Below, one piece after another: positions 42,407-51,142 of a stretch of 64,000 nt of DNA. The notes under the pieces were generated by a model, which worked only from the letters and a program-made list of their open reading frames with translations, was not told the DNA's origin and made no database searches. The position numbers and the translations under genes were made by a program. The stretch's first letter is position 1. Each line of letters opens with the position of its first letter. Where the stretch lies: the NCBI RefSeq assembly GCF_004028155.1, contig NZ_SBII01000005.1, positions 124,001-188,000 of the forward strand, in the 5' to 3' direction. This DNA is from Flavobacterium cerinum (GTDB lineage: Bacteria; Bacteroidota; Bacteroidia; Flavobacteriales; Flavobacteriaceae).

Positions 42407-43615
42407 ATGAAAGATTTTAATCCCGCAGATAATATCCAGGATTTACAATATTTTGGTGAATTTGGTGGTGTAAACCCATCAATATCTGATTCTTCTACCT
42501 ATACATTCCTTTCGGCAAAGACCATGTTTGATACTTTTGAAGGTAATGCAGAAGGATGTTACCTGTATTCACGCCACTCATCGCCAAGTAACCTGTACTT
42601 AGGCCAGGCTCTTGCAGCTATGGAAGGTACAGAAGCAGCTAATGTAGCGGCATCAGGTATGGGAGCTATTACTCCGGTATTATTACAAATATGTGCCGCG
42701 GGAGATCATATCGTTTCAAGCCGTACAATTTATGGCGGAACGTATGCTTTCATGAAAAACTTTATGCCAAAACTTCAAATCAAAACATCGTTTGTAGATA
42801 TAACTAAACTTGATGTTGTTGAAGCAGCGATCACTCCTACTACAAAAATACTTTACTGTGAAACAGTGAGTAACCCACTTCTTGAAGTAGCTGATATTGC
42901 AGGTTTGGCAAAAATTGCTAAAAAACATAATATTAAACTGGTTGTAGATAATACATTCTCTCCGCTATCTGTGGCTCCTGCTAAGATGGGTGCTGATGTA
43001 GTAATACACAGTCTTACTAAATATATTAACGGAAGCAGTGACACTGTAGCCGGTGTTACTTGTGGTACGCAGGAATTTATAGATTCGCTTCGTAATGTAA
43101 ATGACGGTGCCAGTATGTTATTAGGTCCAACAATGGACAGCTTACGTTCTGCAAGTGTTCTTAAGAACCTACGTACGTTACACATAAGAATGAAACAGCA
43201 TAGCTATAATGCATTATACTTAGCGGAACGTTTTGAAAAAGACGGATTAAAAACAGTTTACCCAGGACTTAAAAGCCATCCAAGCCATGAGCTTTACAAA
43301 GGGATGATAAATCCTGAGTATGGTTTTGGAGGTATGATGACTATTGATGTGGGAACACTTGAAAAAGCAAATGAGTTAATGGAATTAATGCAGCAGCGTA
43401 ACTTAGGTTACCTTGCAGTGAGTCTTGGTTTCTACAAAACATTGTTCAGTGCGCCGGGAACATCAACATCAAGTGAAATACCATTAGACGAACAAAAAGA
43501 AATGGGGCTTACAGATGGTCTTATCCGTTTCTCTATTGGTCTTGATAATGATGCTGAAAGAACTTACACAATGATGAAAGCCTGTATGGTTGAGCTTGGA
43601 ATCTTAGCTAAATAA
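42407..43615 (+). CDS. Cys/Met-metabolism PLP enzyme, methionine gamma-lyase-like
   Basis: The 402-residue enzyme belongs to the trans-sulfuration PLP family (fold type I). Features are YSRHSSPSNLYLGQALAAMEG, ASGMGAITP, the cofactor Lys K205 in HSLTKYINGSSDTVAG, and FSIGLDNDAERT at the end. Candidate activities are methionine gamma-lyase, cystathionine gamma-lyase/synthase or O-acetylhomoserine sulfhydrylase. The segment that in typical Met gamma-lyase reads YGCT (active-site Cys116) reads YGGT here, so the strict MGL call is uncertain. Divergent from an Lrp-type gene; terminated by a strong hairpin. Confidence 0.85.
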   Translation: MKDFNPADNIQDLQYFGEFGGVNPSISDSSTYTFLSAKTMFDTFEGNAEGCYLYSRHSSPSNLYLGQALAAMEGTEAANVAASGMGAITPVLLQICAAGDHIVSSRTIYGGTYAFMKNFMPKLQIKTSFVDITKLDVVEAAITPTTKILYCETVSNPLLEVADIAGLAKIAKKHNIKLVVDNTFSPLSVAPAKMGADVVIHSLTKYINGSSDTVAGVTCGTQEFIDSLRNVNDGASMLLGPTMDSLRSASVLKNLRTLHIRMKQHSYNALYLAERFEKDGLKTVYPGLKSHPSHELYKGMINPEYGFGGMMTIDVGTLEKANELMELMQQRNLGYLAVSLGFYKTLFSAPGTSTSSEIPLDEQKEMGLTDGLIRFSIGLDNDAERTYTMMKACMVELGILAK

Positions 43616-43637
43616 TTAGCACGATCTATATTATCTG

Positions 43638-43668
43638 AATCCGTTTCTTAACCGAAACGGATTTTTTT
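43638..43668 (+). terminator. Terminator of the PLP-lyase gene
   Basis: AATCCGTTTC (43638-43647) pairs with GAAACGGATT (43654-43663), 6-base loop, followed by a T-tract. Confidence 0.92.
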
Positions 43669-43761
43669 GTAACAAACTGATTGCATCGAACACTAATTAA
43701 CACGATTACATTTCGTAGAAGTTTATAGTTTAATTAAATTCGCCTTTCAAATAACAAACAC

Positions 43762-45939
43762 ATGAGAAAATTATTACTGCTGTTCCTCTTCACGGGAATG
43801 GCCGCAACAGCTCAAAAAAACCTTACTGTACAGGAGGCAACATTTGGGCAATACCAAAGCTTTGCACCAAAAAGCATGGTAGCTCCGGCATGGAGAAAAG
43901 ATGCTAAAACCATAACTTATCTTGATGCTACCTATCAGAACCTGATGGCACGCAGTGAAGAAAGTCAATGGGCAGAAGCTATATTAGTTACAAAAAGTCA
44001 ATTGGTTTCGGCACTTAAAGCTAAGTTACCTTCGGATACTTTTGAACTTCAAATGTTCCCTTACACTTACCAATGGAAAGACAAAAGCACATTATCATTT
44101 GAAGTAAACGGAAAAAATCAAAACTATCTGGTACTTTTTGATGCTGATAAAAAAGAAGTTAAATCGGCAATTGGTGTTGCATCTGATGCTGCTAAACAGG
44201 AACTTTCTCCAAATGGTAATTATGCCGCATGGTTAAAAGAAAACAATATTGTTATTACTCCGCTTAACGGAACACCTATTAATGTAACAAACGATACAGA
44301 TAAAGGTATTGTTAATGGTAGTGACTATGTACACCGTCAGGAATTTGGCATCAACAAAGGAATGTGGTGGAGCTCTGACAGTAACAAACTGCTTTACTAT
44401 CATAAAGATGAAACGATGGTAGCAAACTACCCGCTTACCAACTGGGATGAGCGTATTGCGTCTAATAAAGATATTAAATACCCAATGGCGGGTATGAAGA
44501 GCGAAGAAGTTGTTCTTATGGTGTATGATATTGCTTTGGGCAAATCATTAACACTTAAAACAGGAGAACCTAAAGAGCAATATCTTACTTGTGTTACCTG
44601 GTCGCCAGACGGGAAACAGGTATTTGTTGGTTTACTTAACAGAGGTCAGAATCACCTGAAATTAAACGTATATGATGCTGCAACCGGTAATTTTGTGAAA
44701 ACACTGTTTGAAGAGAAAGCAACAACGTATGTTGAGCCATTGCACAATCTTACTTTTGTTCCCGGTAAAAACGATCAGTTTTTATACAGAAGTGAAAAAG
44801 ACGGTTACGAGCAATTATACCTTTACAGTACAAGCGGTAAGCTTATTAAGAACTTAGGTTTTAAAGATGTAGTTATTACTGAACTATTAGATTTTGATAC
44901 TGATGCTAAAAATGTATTTTACATTGGTACAGCAAACAACGGTCTGGACAGACAATTATACAGAGTTGAGCTTAAAAGTGGTAAAACAGCACAGTTAACA
45001 GTAGGTTCTGGTACGCATGATGCGATTGTAAGTACTGACGGTTCACTAGTACTGGACAATTTAAGTAATGTGACAACACCAAATGATGTAAGCATTATCA
45101 ATCTGAAAAACAGTAAGGTGACTTCGCTTTTCAAAGCAGAGAATCCATATTCCGGGAAAACAGTATTGCCTAAAATGGAACTGGTTACAGTAACTTCTGC
45201 CGATGGTAAAACACCTCTTAACGGAAGGATTATATATCCTGCTAATTTTGATGCTGCTAAAAAATATCCAGTAATCGTTTATGTTTATGGAGGCCCTCAT
45301 GCACAATTGGTTACTAACAGCTGGTTGGGTGGTGCATCTTTGTTTGATTACTATTTAGCACAGCAGGGTTATGTGGTATTTACGCTAGATAACAGAGGCA
45401 GTGATGCCCGTGGACGTGATTTTGAACATGTGGTACATCGTAATCTTGGTGTAAACGAGATGGCAGACCAGATGAAAGGTGTTGAATTCCTTAAATCGAA
45501 ATCATTCGTAGATCAGGATAAAATTGGTGTTTCTGGATGGAGTTTTGGTGGTTTCATGACAACTTCATTACTACTTAATCAGGGAGATACCTTTAAAGTA
45601 GGTGTTGCCGGTGGTCCGGTATGTGATTGGAAATACTATGAGATCATGTACGGTGAGCGTTATATGGATACACCACAGGAAAACCCTGAAGGATATGAAA
45701 AAACAAGTGTTATCAATAAAGCTAAACAATTAAAAGGCAGATTGCTTGTAATTCATGGAGCACAGGATAATGTTGTGGTACAACAACACAGCATGGAGTT
45801 TATCAATGCATGTATTACAGCAGGTAAACAGGTAGATTACTTCTTATACCCTACTCATGAACACAACGTACGTGGTAAAGACAGGATTCACCTGAATCAG
45901 AAGATTGCTGATTATTTTGATACACATCTAAAAAAATAA
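43762..45939 (+). CDS. Secreted S9B dipeptidyl peptidase IV-like enzyme
   Basis: The 725-residue protein has a signal peptide (..GMAATAQ), an N-terminal eight-bladed propeller (about residues 40-470) with the DPP-IV Glu-Glu-like region (HRQEFGINKG), and a C-terminal alpha/beta-hydrolase domain. The catalytic Ser594 is in GWSFGGFMT, the Asp in HGAQDNVVV and the His in PTHEHNVRG. DPP-IV removes X-Pro dipeptides from peptides in the periplasm, consistent with the peptide-feeding lifestyle of flavobacteria. Strong terminator after it. Confidence 0.93.
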   Translation: MRKLLLLFLFTGMAATAQKNLTVQEATFGQYQSFAPKSMVAPAWRKDAKTITYLDATYQNLMARSEESQWAEAILVTKSQLVSALKAKLPSDTFELQMFPYTYQWKDKSTLSFEVNGKNQNYLVLFDADKKEVKSAIGVASDAAKQELSPNGNYAAWLKENNIVITPLNGTPINVTNDTDKGIVNGSDYVHRQEFGINKGMWWSSDSNKLLYYHKDETMVANYPLTNWDERIASNKDIKYPMAGMKSEEVVLMVYDIALGKSLTLKTGEPKEQYLTCVTWSPDGKQVFVGLLNRGQNHLKLNVYDAATGNFVKTLFEEKATTYVEPLHNLTFVPGKNDQFLYRSEKDGYEQLYLYSTSGKLIKNLGFKDVVITELLDFDTDAKNVFYIGTANNGLDRQLYRVELKSGKTAQLTVGSGTHDAIVSTDGSLVLDNLSNVTTPNDVSIINLKNSKVTSLFKAENPYSGKTVLPKMELVTVTSADGKTPLNGRIIYPANFDAAKKYPVIVYVYGGPHAQLVTNSWLGGASLFDYYLAQQGYVVFTLDNRGSDARGRDFEHVVHRNLGVNEMADQMKGVEFLKSKSFVDQDKIGVSGWSFGGFMTTSLLLNQGDTFKVGVAGGPVCDWKYYEIMYGERYMDTPQENPEGYEKTSVINKAKQLKGRLLVIHGAQDNVVVQQHSMEFINACITAGKQVDYFLYPTHEHNVRGKDRIHLNQKIADYFDTHLKK

Positions 45940-45945
45940 AAATTA

Positions 45946-45974
45946 AAAACGGAGGCTTTAGCCTCCGTTTTTTT
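45946..45974 (+). terminator. Terminator of the DPP-IV gene
   Basis: AAAACGGAGGC and GCCTCCGTTTT form a perfect 11-bp stem with a 4-base loop and a run of T. The next ~210 bases hold nothing I can support except the promoter of the following cassette. Confidence 0.94.
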
Positions 45975-46183
45975 TTATACAAGACATAGCTAAAACTTTT
46001 GAGTCACTATATGTTATTTTTCCTTTGCTAATTACACAATTAATATGTCGCGTATTTGTTCCAAAAAATTAGGTTGTATCGGTTACTAAACCTCCAGTGT
46101 GATTCCTTTTTTAAAATTATTATAGTTTTATTGTAACAATTTTAATAGTTCTGAATCAAAAGAGAAAATTAAAATCAAACATT

Positions 46184-47020
46184 ATGAAAACGATTGTATC
46201 GATTACCTTAGTTTTATTGTGCTTATTTTCTCATCCTGTGCACGGGCAGAAAGCTTTTAATGTTGTTGTAAAAGGAAAAGGAACTCCTGTGTTGTTATTT
46301 CCAGGCTTTGGATGTAGTGCTCAAGTATGGGATAATGTGGTAGAAGAGTTATCCCGAAACCACGAATTGCACCTGTTTACCTTTGCCGGTTTTGGCAATG
46401 CTGCTCCTATTGAAATGCCCTGGTTTACTACTATTAAAGATCAAATCGCGATATATGTAAAGGAAAACAAGTTAGAAAAAACCAACTTGGTAGGACATAG
46501 TTTAGGAGGCACACTGGCACTATGGCTTGCTTCTTCTCATACTGATATGTTTAAAAAGGTTATTGTCATTGACGGCTTACCAAGCACAGCAGCTGTAATG
46601 ATTCCGGGTTATACAGGAGAGAAAATTCCTTTTGACAACCCCCAAAGCACAAAAATGCTTGAAATGGACGATAAAACTTTTCAGGAAATGATTGCACAAC
46701 AGGCGGCCTTTATGAGTAAAAGTCCTGAAGGGCAAAAATCTATTGTAGCGATGATGAAAAATTCAGACAGGAAAACTTATGTTTATGGATATATAGAAAT
46801 GCTGAATCTTGATTTGCGAAATGAAATTGCAAAAATTACTGTTCCGGTAACTGTATTAGCAGCCACATTCCCGGATCGGGCAATAGTAGAGAAAACGTAC
46901 AAAGCTCAATTTGAAAAACTGCCCAATGTCGTAATTAAATATGCGGATCAATCTGCGCATTTTGTGATGTACGACCAGCCGGAATGGTTTTTAACTAATT
47001 TATTAGAAAATATTGATTAA
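46184..47020 (+). CDS. Exported alpha/beta-hydrolase
   Basis: The 278-residue protein has a signal peptide (MKTIVSITLVLLCLFSHPVH) and the alpha/beta-hydrolase fold: oxyanion loop LFPGFGCSAQVWD, nucleophile elbow GHSLGG with its Ser near residue 106, and a terminal His in QSAHFVMYDQPEWF. The acid should be the Asp of TFPDRAIVE. Substrate is unknown. It forms a tight cassette with the ECF sigma gene after it, so its expression may be under that sigma factor. Confidence 0.88.
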   Translation: MKTIVSITLVLLCLFSHPVHGQKAFNVVVKGKGTPVLLFPGFGCSAQVWDNVVEELSRNHELHLFTFAGFGNAAPIEMPWFTTIKDQIAIYVKENKLEKTNLVGHSLGGTLALWLASSHTDMFKKVIVIDGLPSTAAVMIPGYTGEKIPFDNPQSTKMLEMDDKTFQEMIAQQAAFMSKSPEGQKSIVAMMKNSDRKTYVYGYIEMLNLDLRNEIAKITVPVTVLAATFPDRAIVEKTYKAQFEKLPNVVIKYADQSAHFVMYDQPEWFLTNLLENID

Positions 47021-47021
47021 G

Positions 47022-47507
47022 GTGGAAAAAGAATTTCTATTCAATAAAATATTTGAGGAACATTATCCAAAGATCCTGCGCCTCAGTAAAGGTTATTTCA
47101 ATGGAGATACCGACCTGGCAAACGATGCCGCTCAGGAAGTTTTTATGAAAGTCTGGGAACATCTGGATTCCTTTAGAGGTGATTCTTCAGTTTCAACCTG
47201 GATATACAGGATATCTGTGAACACCTGTTTGGTTTTACTCCGTAAAAAAAACTCAAAAAAAGGAGTTTTAACAAAAGAAAATTCTACCGCAACAGTTGAT
47301 AGTGACTCAGAAGAAATGGAAGAAAGATTCATTAAAATGTATGCCTGTATTCAAAAACTCGAAGAAATCAACAGAATGATTATACTTATGGTGCTTGAAA
47401 ACATAGGATATGATGAAATAGCAAATATAATAGGTATTACTGAAGAAAATGTTCGGGTAAGAATTCATAGAATTAAAAAAAGTTTAACTCAATGTGTGCA
47501 ATTATGA
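47022..47507 (+). CDS. ECF-type RNA polymerase sigma factor
   Basis: The protein has region 2 (FEEHYPKILRLSKGYF, NDAAQEVFMKVWEHLDSF, STWIYRISVNTCLVLL) and region 4 (MILMVLENIGYDEIANIIGI, VRVRIHRIKKSL). No ATG precedes the conserved N-terminus. GTG 47022 is 1 base after the hydrolase stop and gives about 161 residues; TTG 47013, inside the hydrolase end, would add three. I prefer GTG. The gene overlaps the following membrane-protein gene by ATGA. No anti-sigma zinc motif is encoded nearby. Confidence 0.88.
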   Translation: MEKEFLFNKIFEEHYPKILRLSKGYFNGDTDLANDAAQEVFMKVWEHLDSFRGDSSVSTWIYRISVNTCLVLLRKKNSKKGVLTKENSTATVDSDSEEMEERFIKMYACIQKLEEINRMIILMVLENIGYDEIANIIGITEENVRVRIHRIKKSLTQCVQL

Positions 47508-48085
47508 ACGATTTTAACCAAATACAGGAATTGTGGAACAGCCAATCTAAAAAGAAAACGTCAATCCATCCTCATGATATTATTCAAAAAACAGAAATCC
47601 AAATACAAAAAATTAAAAATAAATATATTGGAACAGCGATAATACTTGCTATAACATTAGCTGTGCTGATAGCTTATTTTTTTTGGATCGGTTTTTACCA
47701 ATTGAGCTTGTTTACTACAGGAATGAGCCTGATGATTGGGATGTTATCATGGAGGATTACTTTGGAATTAATTAGTATGAAGCGTTTTTCTAAAATAAAG
47801 CCGAATGCTTCTTTTGTAGAATATTCTGAGAGGATAACTGCTTATCATATATGGAGAAAAAAAGTCCATTTACTGCATACTCCAATTATTTACTTGAGTT
47901 ATATAGCCGGATTTGTTTTGTTACTTCCGGTATTTAAATCAAATATGAGTGCAGGGATGTTTTGGTATTGTGCTATTAGTGGTTCTGTATTTTTAATTGG
48001 GTTTGGATTCCTTTTGATTTCTTTGATACAGAAAGAAATTAAAATGTTAAACTACCTGAAAGAGATTACCAACTTCAAAGATTAA
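47504..48085 (+). CDS. Multi-span membrane protein of the sigma cassette
   Basis: The 193-residue protein starts at ATG 47504 in a 4-base ATGA overlap with the sigma gene. A cytoplasmic N-terminus of about 40 residues (FNQIQELWNSQSKKKTSIHP) precedes about four membrane helices (near 44-64, 66-84, 122-140, 150-172) in two pairs. The coupling and layout (soluble N-terminus plus membrane anchor) suggest an anti-sigma or sensory role, but no known anti-sigma motif is visible. Proposed from context only. Confidence 0.8.
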   Translation: MNDFNQIQELWNSQSKKKTSIHPHDIIQKTEIQIQKIKNKYIGTAIILAITLAVLIAYFFWIGFYQLSLFTTGMSLMIGMLSWRITLELISMKRFSKIKPNASFVEYSERITAYHIWRKKVHLLHTPIIYLSYIAGFVLLLPVFKSNMSAGMFWYCAISGSVFLIGFGFLLISLIQKEIKMLNYLKEITNFKD

Positions 48086-48112
48086 TTAAGGGAGGGAATT
48101 ATTGTTAAAATC

Positions 48113-48158
48113 AAAAAATCCATTATTTCTTATAATTAGAAACAATGGATTTTTATTT
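48113..48158. terminator. Bidirectional terminator
   Basis: AATCCATT and AATGGATT, with an inner TTTCT/AGAAA pair, form a long hairpin with A and T tails on both sides. It separates the sigma cassette (+) from the small membrane protein (-). Confidence 0.8.
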
Positions 48159-48174
48159 TTTCAGCTGTTAAAGC

Positions 48175-48408
48175 TTATTTTACTTCTTTTACACCTTTTG
48201 TAAAAAGCCATTTCATGTATATTTTTTCTTCTCCATGAAGTTTAACGGCTTGAAATTTAGGGGCTAATAAAGTTGTAGAAACTGCAGCAATAAGCGGTAT
48301 CCAAACACCTGTAACGCCTGTAAATTCTTTCACAAGGAAATAAGTTAGTACATAAAAAGGTAAAAAACCTAATAAGTTGTACAAAAATGATTTAGTTTTC
48401 TTGTTCAT
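48175..48408 (-). CDS. Small two-span membrane protein, unknown function
   Basis: The 77-residue protein has a basic N-terminus (MNKKTKSFLYNLLG), two hydrophobic helices (about residues 10-26 and 34-50) and a charged tail (GEEKIYMKWLFTKGVKEVK). No family recognised. The gene is 4 bases downstream of the THUMP methyltransferase stop, on the same strand, so it is probably in its operon. Confidence 0.72.
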   Translation of the reverse strand: MNKKTKSFLYNLLGFLPFYVLTYFLVKEFTGVTGVWIPLIAAVSTTLLAPKFQAVKLHGEEKIYMKWLFTKGVKEVK

Positions 48409-48412
48409 CTCT

Positions 48413-49621
48413 TTAAATATCAGTTGTCTGTTCGTTATTTTCTATATCGCCTTCTGTTTCTTCATTACGTTGAAACTTGGTTCTTTTGCTGCCTTCATAC
48501 ATTTCGTATTTCACAAAACGTGTTTCCAGCTTACCGTTAAAAAGTTTGATCTTACGGGAAGGTTTAAGTCCCACATATTTAAGAGCTTCAAGATTTGCCG
48601 TAATAAACCAGGCGTGTGTACCCGGGTATGATTGCTTAAGCGTGTCGCCAATATCCTGATAGAAATTCTCCATATCAATATCAAGCCTTTCTCCGTAAGG
48701 TGGGTTGAATACCATATGTAACGGACCTCTTGTTTCTTTTTCGGTAGTAAAGAAATCTTCCTGCCTTATGGTAACATACTCATCAAGGTTGGCATTTTTG
48801 ATATTGTCTTTAGCCTTCATAACTGCCGAAGGTGCTTTGTCATATCCTTTTATGGTATAATGAAACTCACGCGTTCTCTTCATCAGCGAATCTACGATCA
48901 TATCAAAAAGGTCGTTGTCCCAGTCACTCCATTTTTCGAAAGCAAATTCCTTACGGTTAATGTTTGCAGGGATATTACAAGCGATCATAGCTGCTTCAGC
49001 CAGTATTGTTCCACTTCCACACATCGGATCAAGGAAATCACCCTGACCATCCCATCCTGAAAGTAATAGCATACCTGCTGCTAATACTTCGTTTATAGGT
49101 GCAATGTTTGTAGCTGTTTTATATCCCCTTTGGTGGAGTGAATTACCCGAAGTGTCTAGTGCTACAGAGCATTGGTCATCGTGTATATGTATGTTTATGC
49201 GTAGATCCGGATAATCTTTATCGATGCTTGGTCTTTTACCGTAACGATCCCTGAATTGGTCTACAATTGCATCTTTAACTTTTAATCCAACAAACTGTGA
49301 GTGATTAAAACTATCTGAATGCAGGGTTACATCTACAACAAAAGACTGGTTTGCGTTTAGATATTTTGACCAATCAATACCCTGGATACCTTTATAAAGG
49401 CTCTGCTCGTTGAATGCCCTGAAGTAATAAATTGGCTTAAGTACCTTAAGGGCAGTACGTAACGAAAGATTGGCTTTATACATAAAGCCTTTATCTCCCT
49501 TAAAACTAACCATCCTTACGCCCTGCTCTACTTCCTGCGCACCTAAAACCTGCAGTTCTCTGGCAAGTATCTCTTCAAAACCAAAAAAGGTTTTGGCAAT
49601 CATTTTAAAATTATTTTCCAT
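48413..49621 (-). CDS. THUMP-domain class I RNA methyltransferase (RlmL/YcbY-type)
   Basis: The 402-residue protein has an N-terminal THUMP RNA-binding domain (about residues 5-155) starting with AKTFFGFEEILARELQVLG. The Rossmann methyltransferase domain follows with FLDPMCGSGTILAEAAMIAC (SAM binding) and FNPPYGERLD, the NPPY motif of N-methyltransferases on exocyclic amines. It matches the COG0116 family, of which RlmL makes m2G2445 in 23S rRNA. Only the N-terminal half of E. coli RlmL is present, as in most non-proteobacteria. Target position is inferred. Confidence 0.9.
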   Translation of the reverse strand: MENNFKMIAKTFFGFEEILARELQVLGAQEVEQGVRMVSFKGDKGFMYKANLSLRTALKVLKPIYYFRAFNEQSLYKGIQGIDWSKYLNANQSFVVDVTLHSDSFNHSQFVGLKVKDAIVDQFRDRYGKRPSIDKDYPDLRINIHIHDDQCSVALDTSGNSLHQRGYKTATNIAPINEVLAAGMLLLSGWDGQGDFLDPMCGSGTILAEAAMIACNIPANINRKEFAFEKWSDWDNDLFDMIVDSLMKRTREFHYTIKGYDKAPSAVMKAKDNIKNANLDEYVTIRQEDFFTTEKETRGPLHMVFNPPYGERLDIDMENFYQDIGDTLKQSYPGTHAWFITANLEALKYVGLKPSRKIKLFNGKLETRFVKYEMYEGSKRTKFQRNEETEGDIENNEQTTDI

Positions 49622-49673
49622 GTGTGGGTCTCAAATTCTTGGCAAAAATAAACTAATTTTGCGGGTACATTCA

Positions 49674-50411
49674 ATGAATATGCAAAAAGAAACAAACAAC
49701 TGGTTTGCCTCTTGGTTTGATACACCTTATTACCACATACTATACAAGGACCGGGACTATGAAGAAGCGCAGCTTTTCATGGACAATATTACCCAATATT
49801 TAAACCTGCCTGATGATGCCAAAATTTTGGATCTGGCTTGTGGTAAAGGCAGGCACTCTATATATCTTAACCAATTAGGTTATGATGTTACCGGTGCCGA
49901 TCTATCTGAGAACAGTATAACCGAAGCTGCTAAGAACAGCAATGAAAAACTGCACTTTGAAGTGCACGACATGCGCGAACCTTTCGATCAGAAGTTTGAC
50001 GCTATTTTTAACCTCTTTACGAGCTTTGGATACTTTGAAGATGATAATGATAACATCAAGACGCTAAAAGCGATTACAGAGAGCCTTGTTGAATATGGTT
50101 TTGCTGTTATCGATTTTATGAATGTGCCACAGGTTCTTAAAAATCTGGTGCCCGAAGAAGTAAAAACCGTAGATGGGATCGATTTTCATATAAAACGTTA
50201 TCTAAAAGACAATCACATCTATAAAGAAATTGATTTTGAAGATAAAGGTGAAAAATATCATTTCACCGAAAAAGTACAGGCACTGACACTTGAAGATTTT
50301 GAGAGAATGATGGAAGAAGCCGGTATTTATTTACTTGATACCTTTGGTGATTATAAATTAAAGAAATTTTTCAAAAACGAGTCTGAGCGTTTAATCATGA
50401 TCTTTAAATAG
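49674..50411 (+). CDS. Class I SAM-dependent methyltransferase
   Basis: The reading frame is open from 49470, but that part is antisense to the THUMP gene. I take ATG 49674 (MNMQKETNNWFASWFDTPYY) or the next, 49680, giving about 245 residues. The SAM site is LDLACGKGRHSIYLNQLGYDVTG (in pieces: LDLACGKGRHS, LGYDVTGADLS) and the acidic/strand motif is FDAIFNLFTSFGYF. The substrate is unknown. It begins a run of seven + strand genes with small gaps. Confidence 0.88.
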   Translation: MNMQKETNNWFASWFDTPYYHILYKDRDYEEAQLFMDNITQYLNLPDDAKILDLACGKGRHSIYLNQLGYDVTGADLSENSITEAAKNSNEKLHFEVHDMREPFDQKFDAIFNLFTSFGYFEDDNDNIKTLKAITESLVEYGFAVIDFMNVPQVLKNLVPEEVKTVDGIDFHIKRYLKDNHIYKEIDFEDKGEKYHFTEKVQALTLEDFERMMEEAGIYLLDTFGDYKLKKFFKNESERLIMIFK

Positions 50412-50412
50412 T

Positions 50413-51120
50413 ATGATATATATTCTCCCTTTATTATCGGTTATTCTTGGTTATGGTATAGCACTTATATTAAAGCCAACGAATAAAAAAAATCTTAAAC
50501 TATTACTTGCATTTAGTGGAGCTTTCCTTCTGTCTCTTACGGTAATGCATCTTTTGCCTGAAGTGTATGAGAATAGCCTTCATGCGCATGAAGGGCATGA
50601 TCACGGCCACAATAATTCCATTGGGATTTTTATTATGGCGGGTATCGTGTTCCAGATAATATTAGAGTATTTTTCTAAAGGTGCTGAGCACGGACATGTT
50701 CATGCTCATGGAAACGAACACCTTACTAAGATGCCATGGTTACTTTTTTTAAGCCTTTGTATTCATGCATTATTAGAAGGTATGCCGGTAAGCCATCATC
50801 ATGATATGGCGTGGGGAATTGCAATTCACCACTTCCCTATTGCGATAATATTAACCGCATTCTTTGTTAATTCAGGACTTAAGAAACCCGTAATAATGTT
50901 GTTTATGCTGGCTTTTGCCATCATGACACCCTTAGGTACACTTATATCGGATCAGTTGGAATTTATAAGCCATTATTATACAGAGATATCTGCTATTGTA
51001 ATTGGTATACTATTCCATATATCATCTACAATAATTTTTGAAAGCAATGAAGGTCATAAATTTAATCTTGCAAAGCTTATTGTTATTATCTTAGGGGTTA
51101 TTCTCGCCTATTTTCTTTGA
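50413..51120 (+). CDS. ZIP-family metal transporter
   Basis: The 235-residue membrane protein has about eight helices. The second loop is His-rich (HAHEGHDHGH, residues 57-66), with a further HGHVHAHGNEH cluster near residue 93. The metal site helix IHALLEGMPVSHHHDMAW and AIHHFPIAIILTAFF carry the ZIP His/Glu pairs. Substrate is likely zinc or another divalent metal. It begins 1 base after the methyltransferase stop, indicating coupling. Confidence 0.92.
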   Translation: MIYILPLLSVILGYGIALILKPTNKKNLKLLLAFSGAFLLSLTVMHLLPEVYENSLHAHEGHDHGHNNSIGIFIMAGIVFQIILEYFSKGAEHGHVHAHGNEHLTKMPWLLFLSLCIHALLEGMPVSHHHDMAWGIAIHHFPIAIILTAFFVNSGLKKPVIMLFMLAFAIMTPLGTLISDQLEFISHYYTEISAIVIGILFHISSTIIFESNEGHKFNLAKLIVIILGVILAYFL

Positions 51121-51142
51121 ATATATTTAAAAGTTTATTAGA

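Noticed and set aside
46020..46120. Possible small peptide (14 codons) between DPP-IV and the hydrolase gene
   Set aside because: Too short, no leader features, no repeat or hairpin; likely chance.
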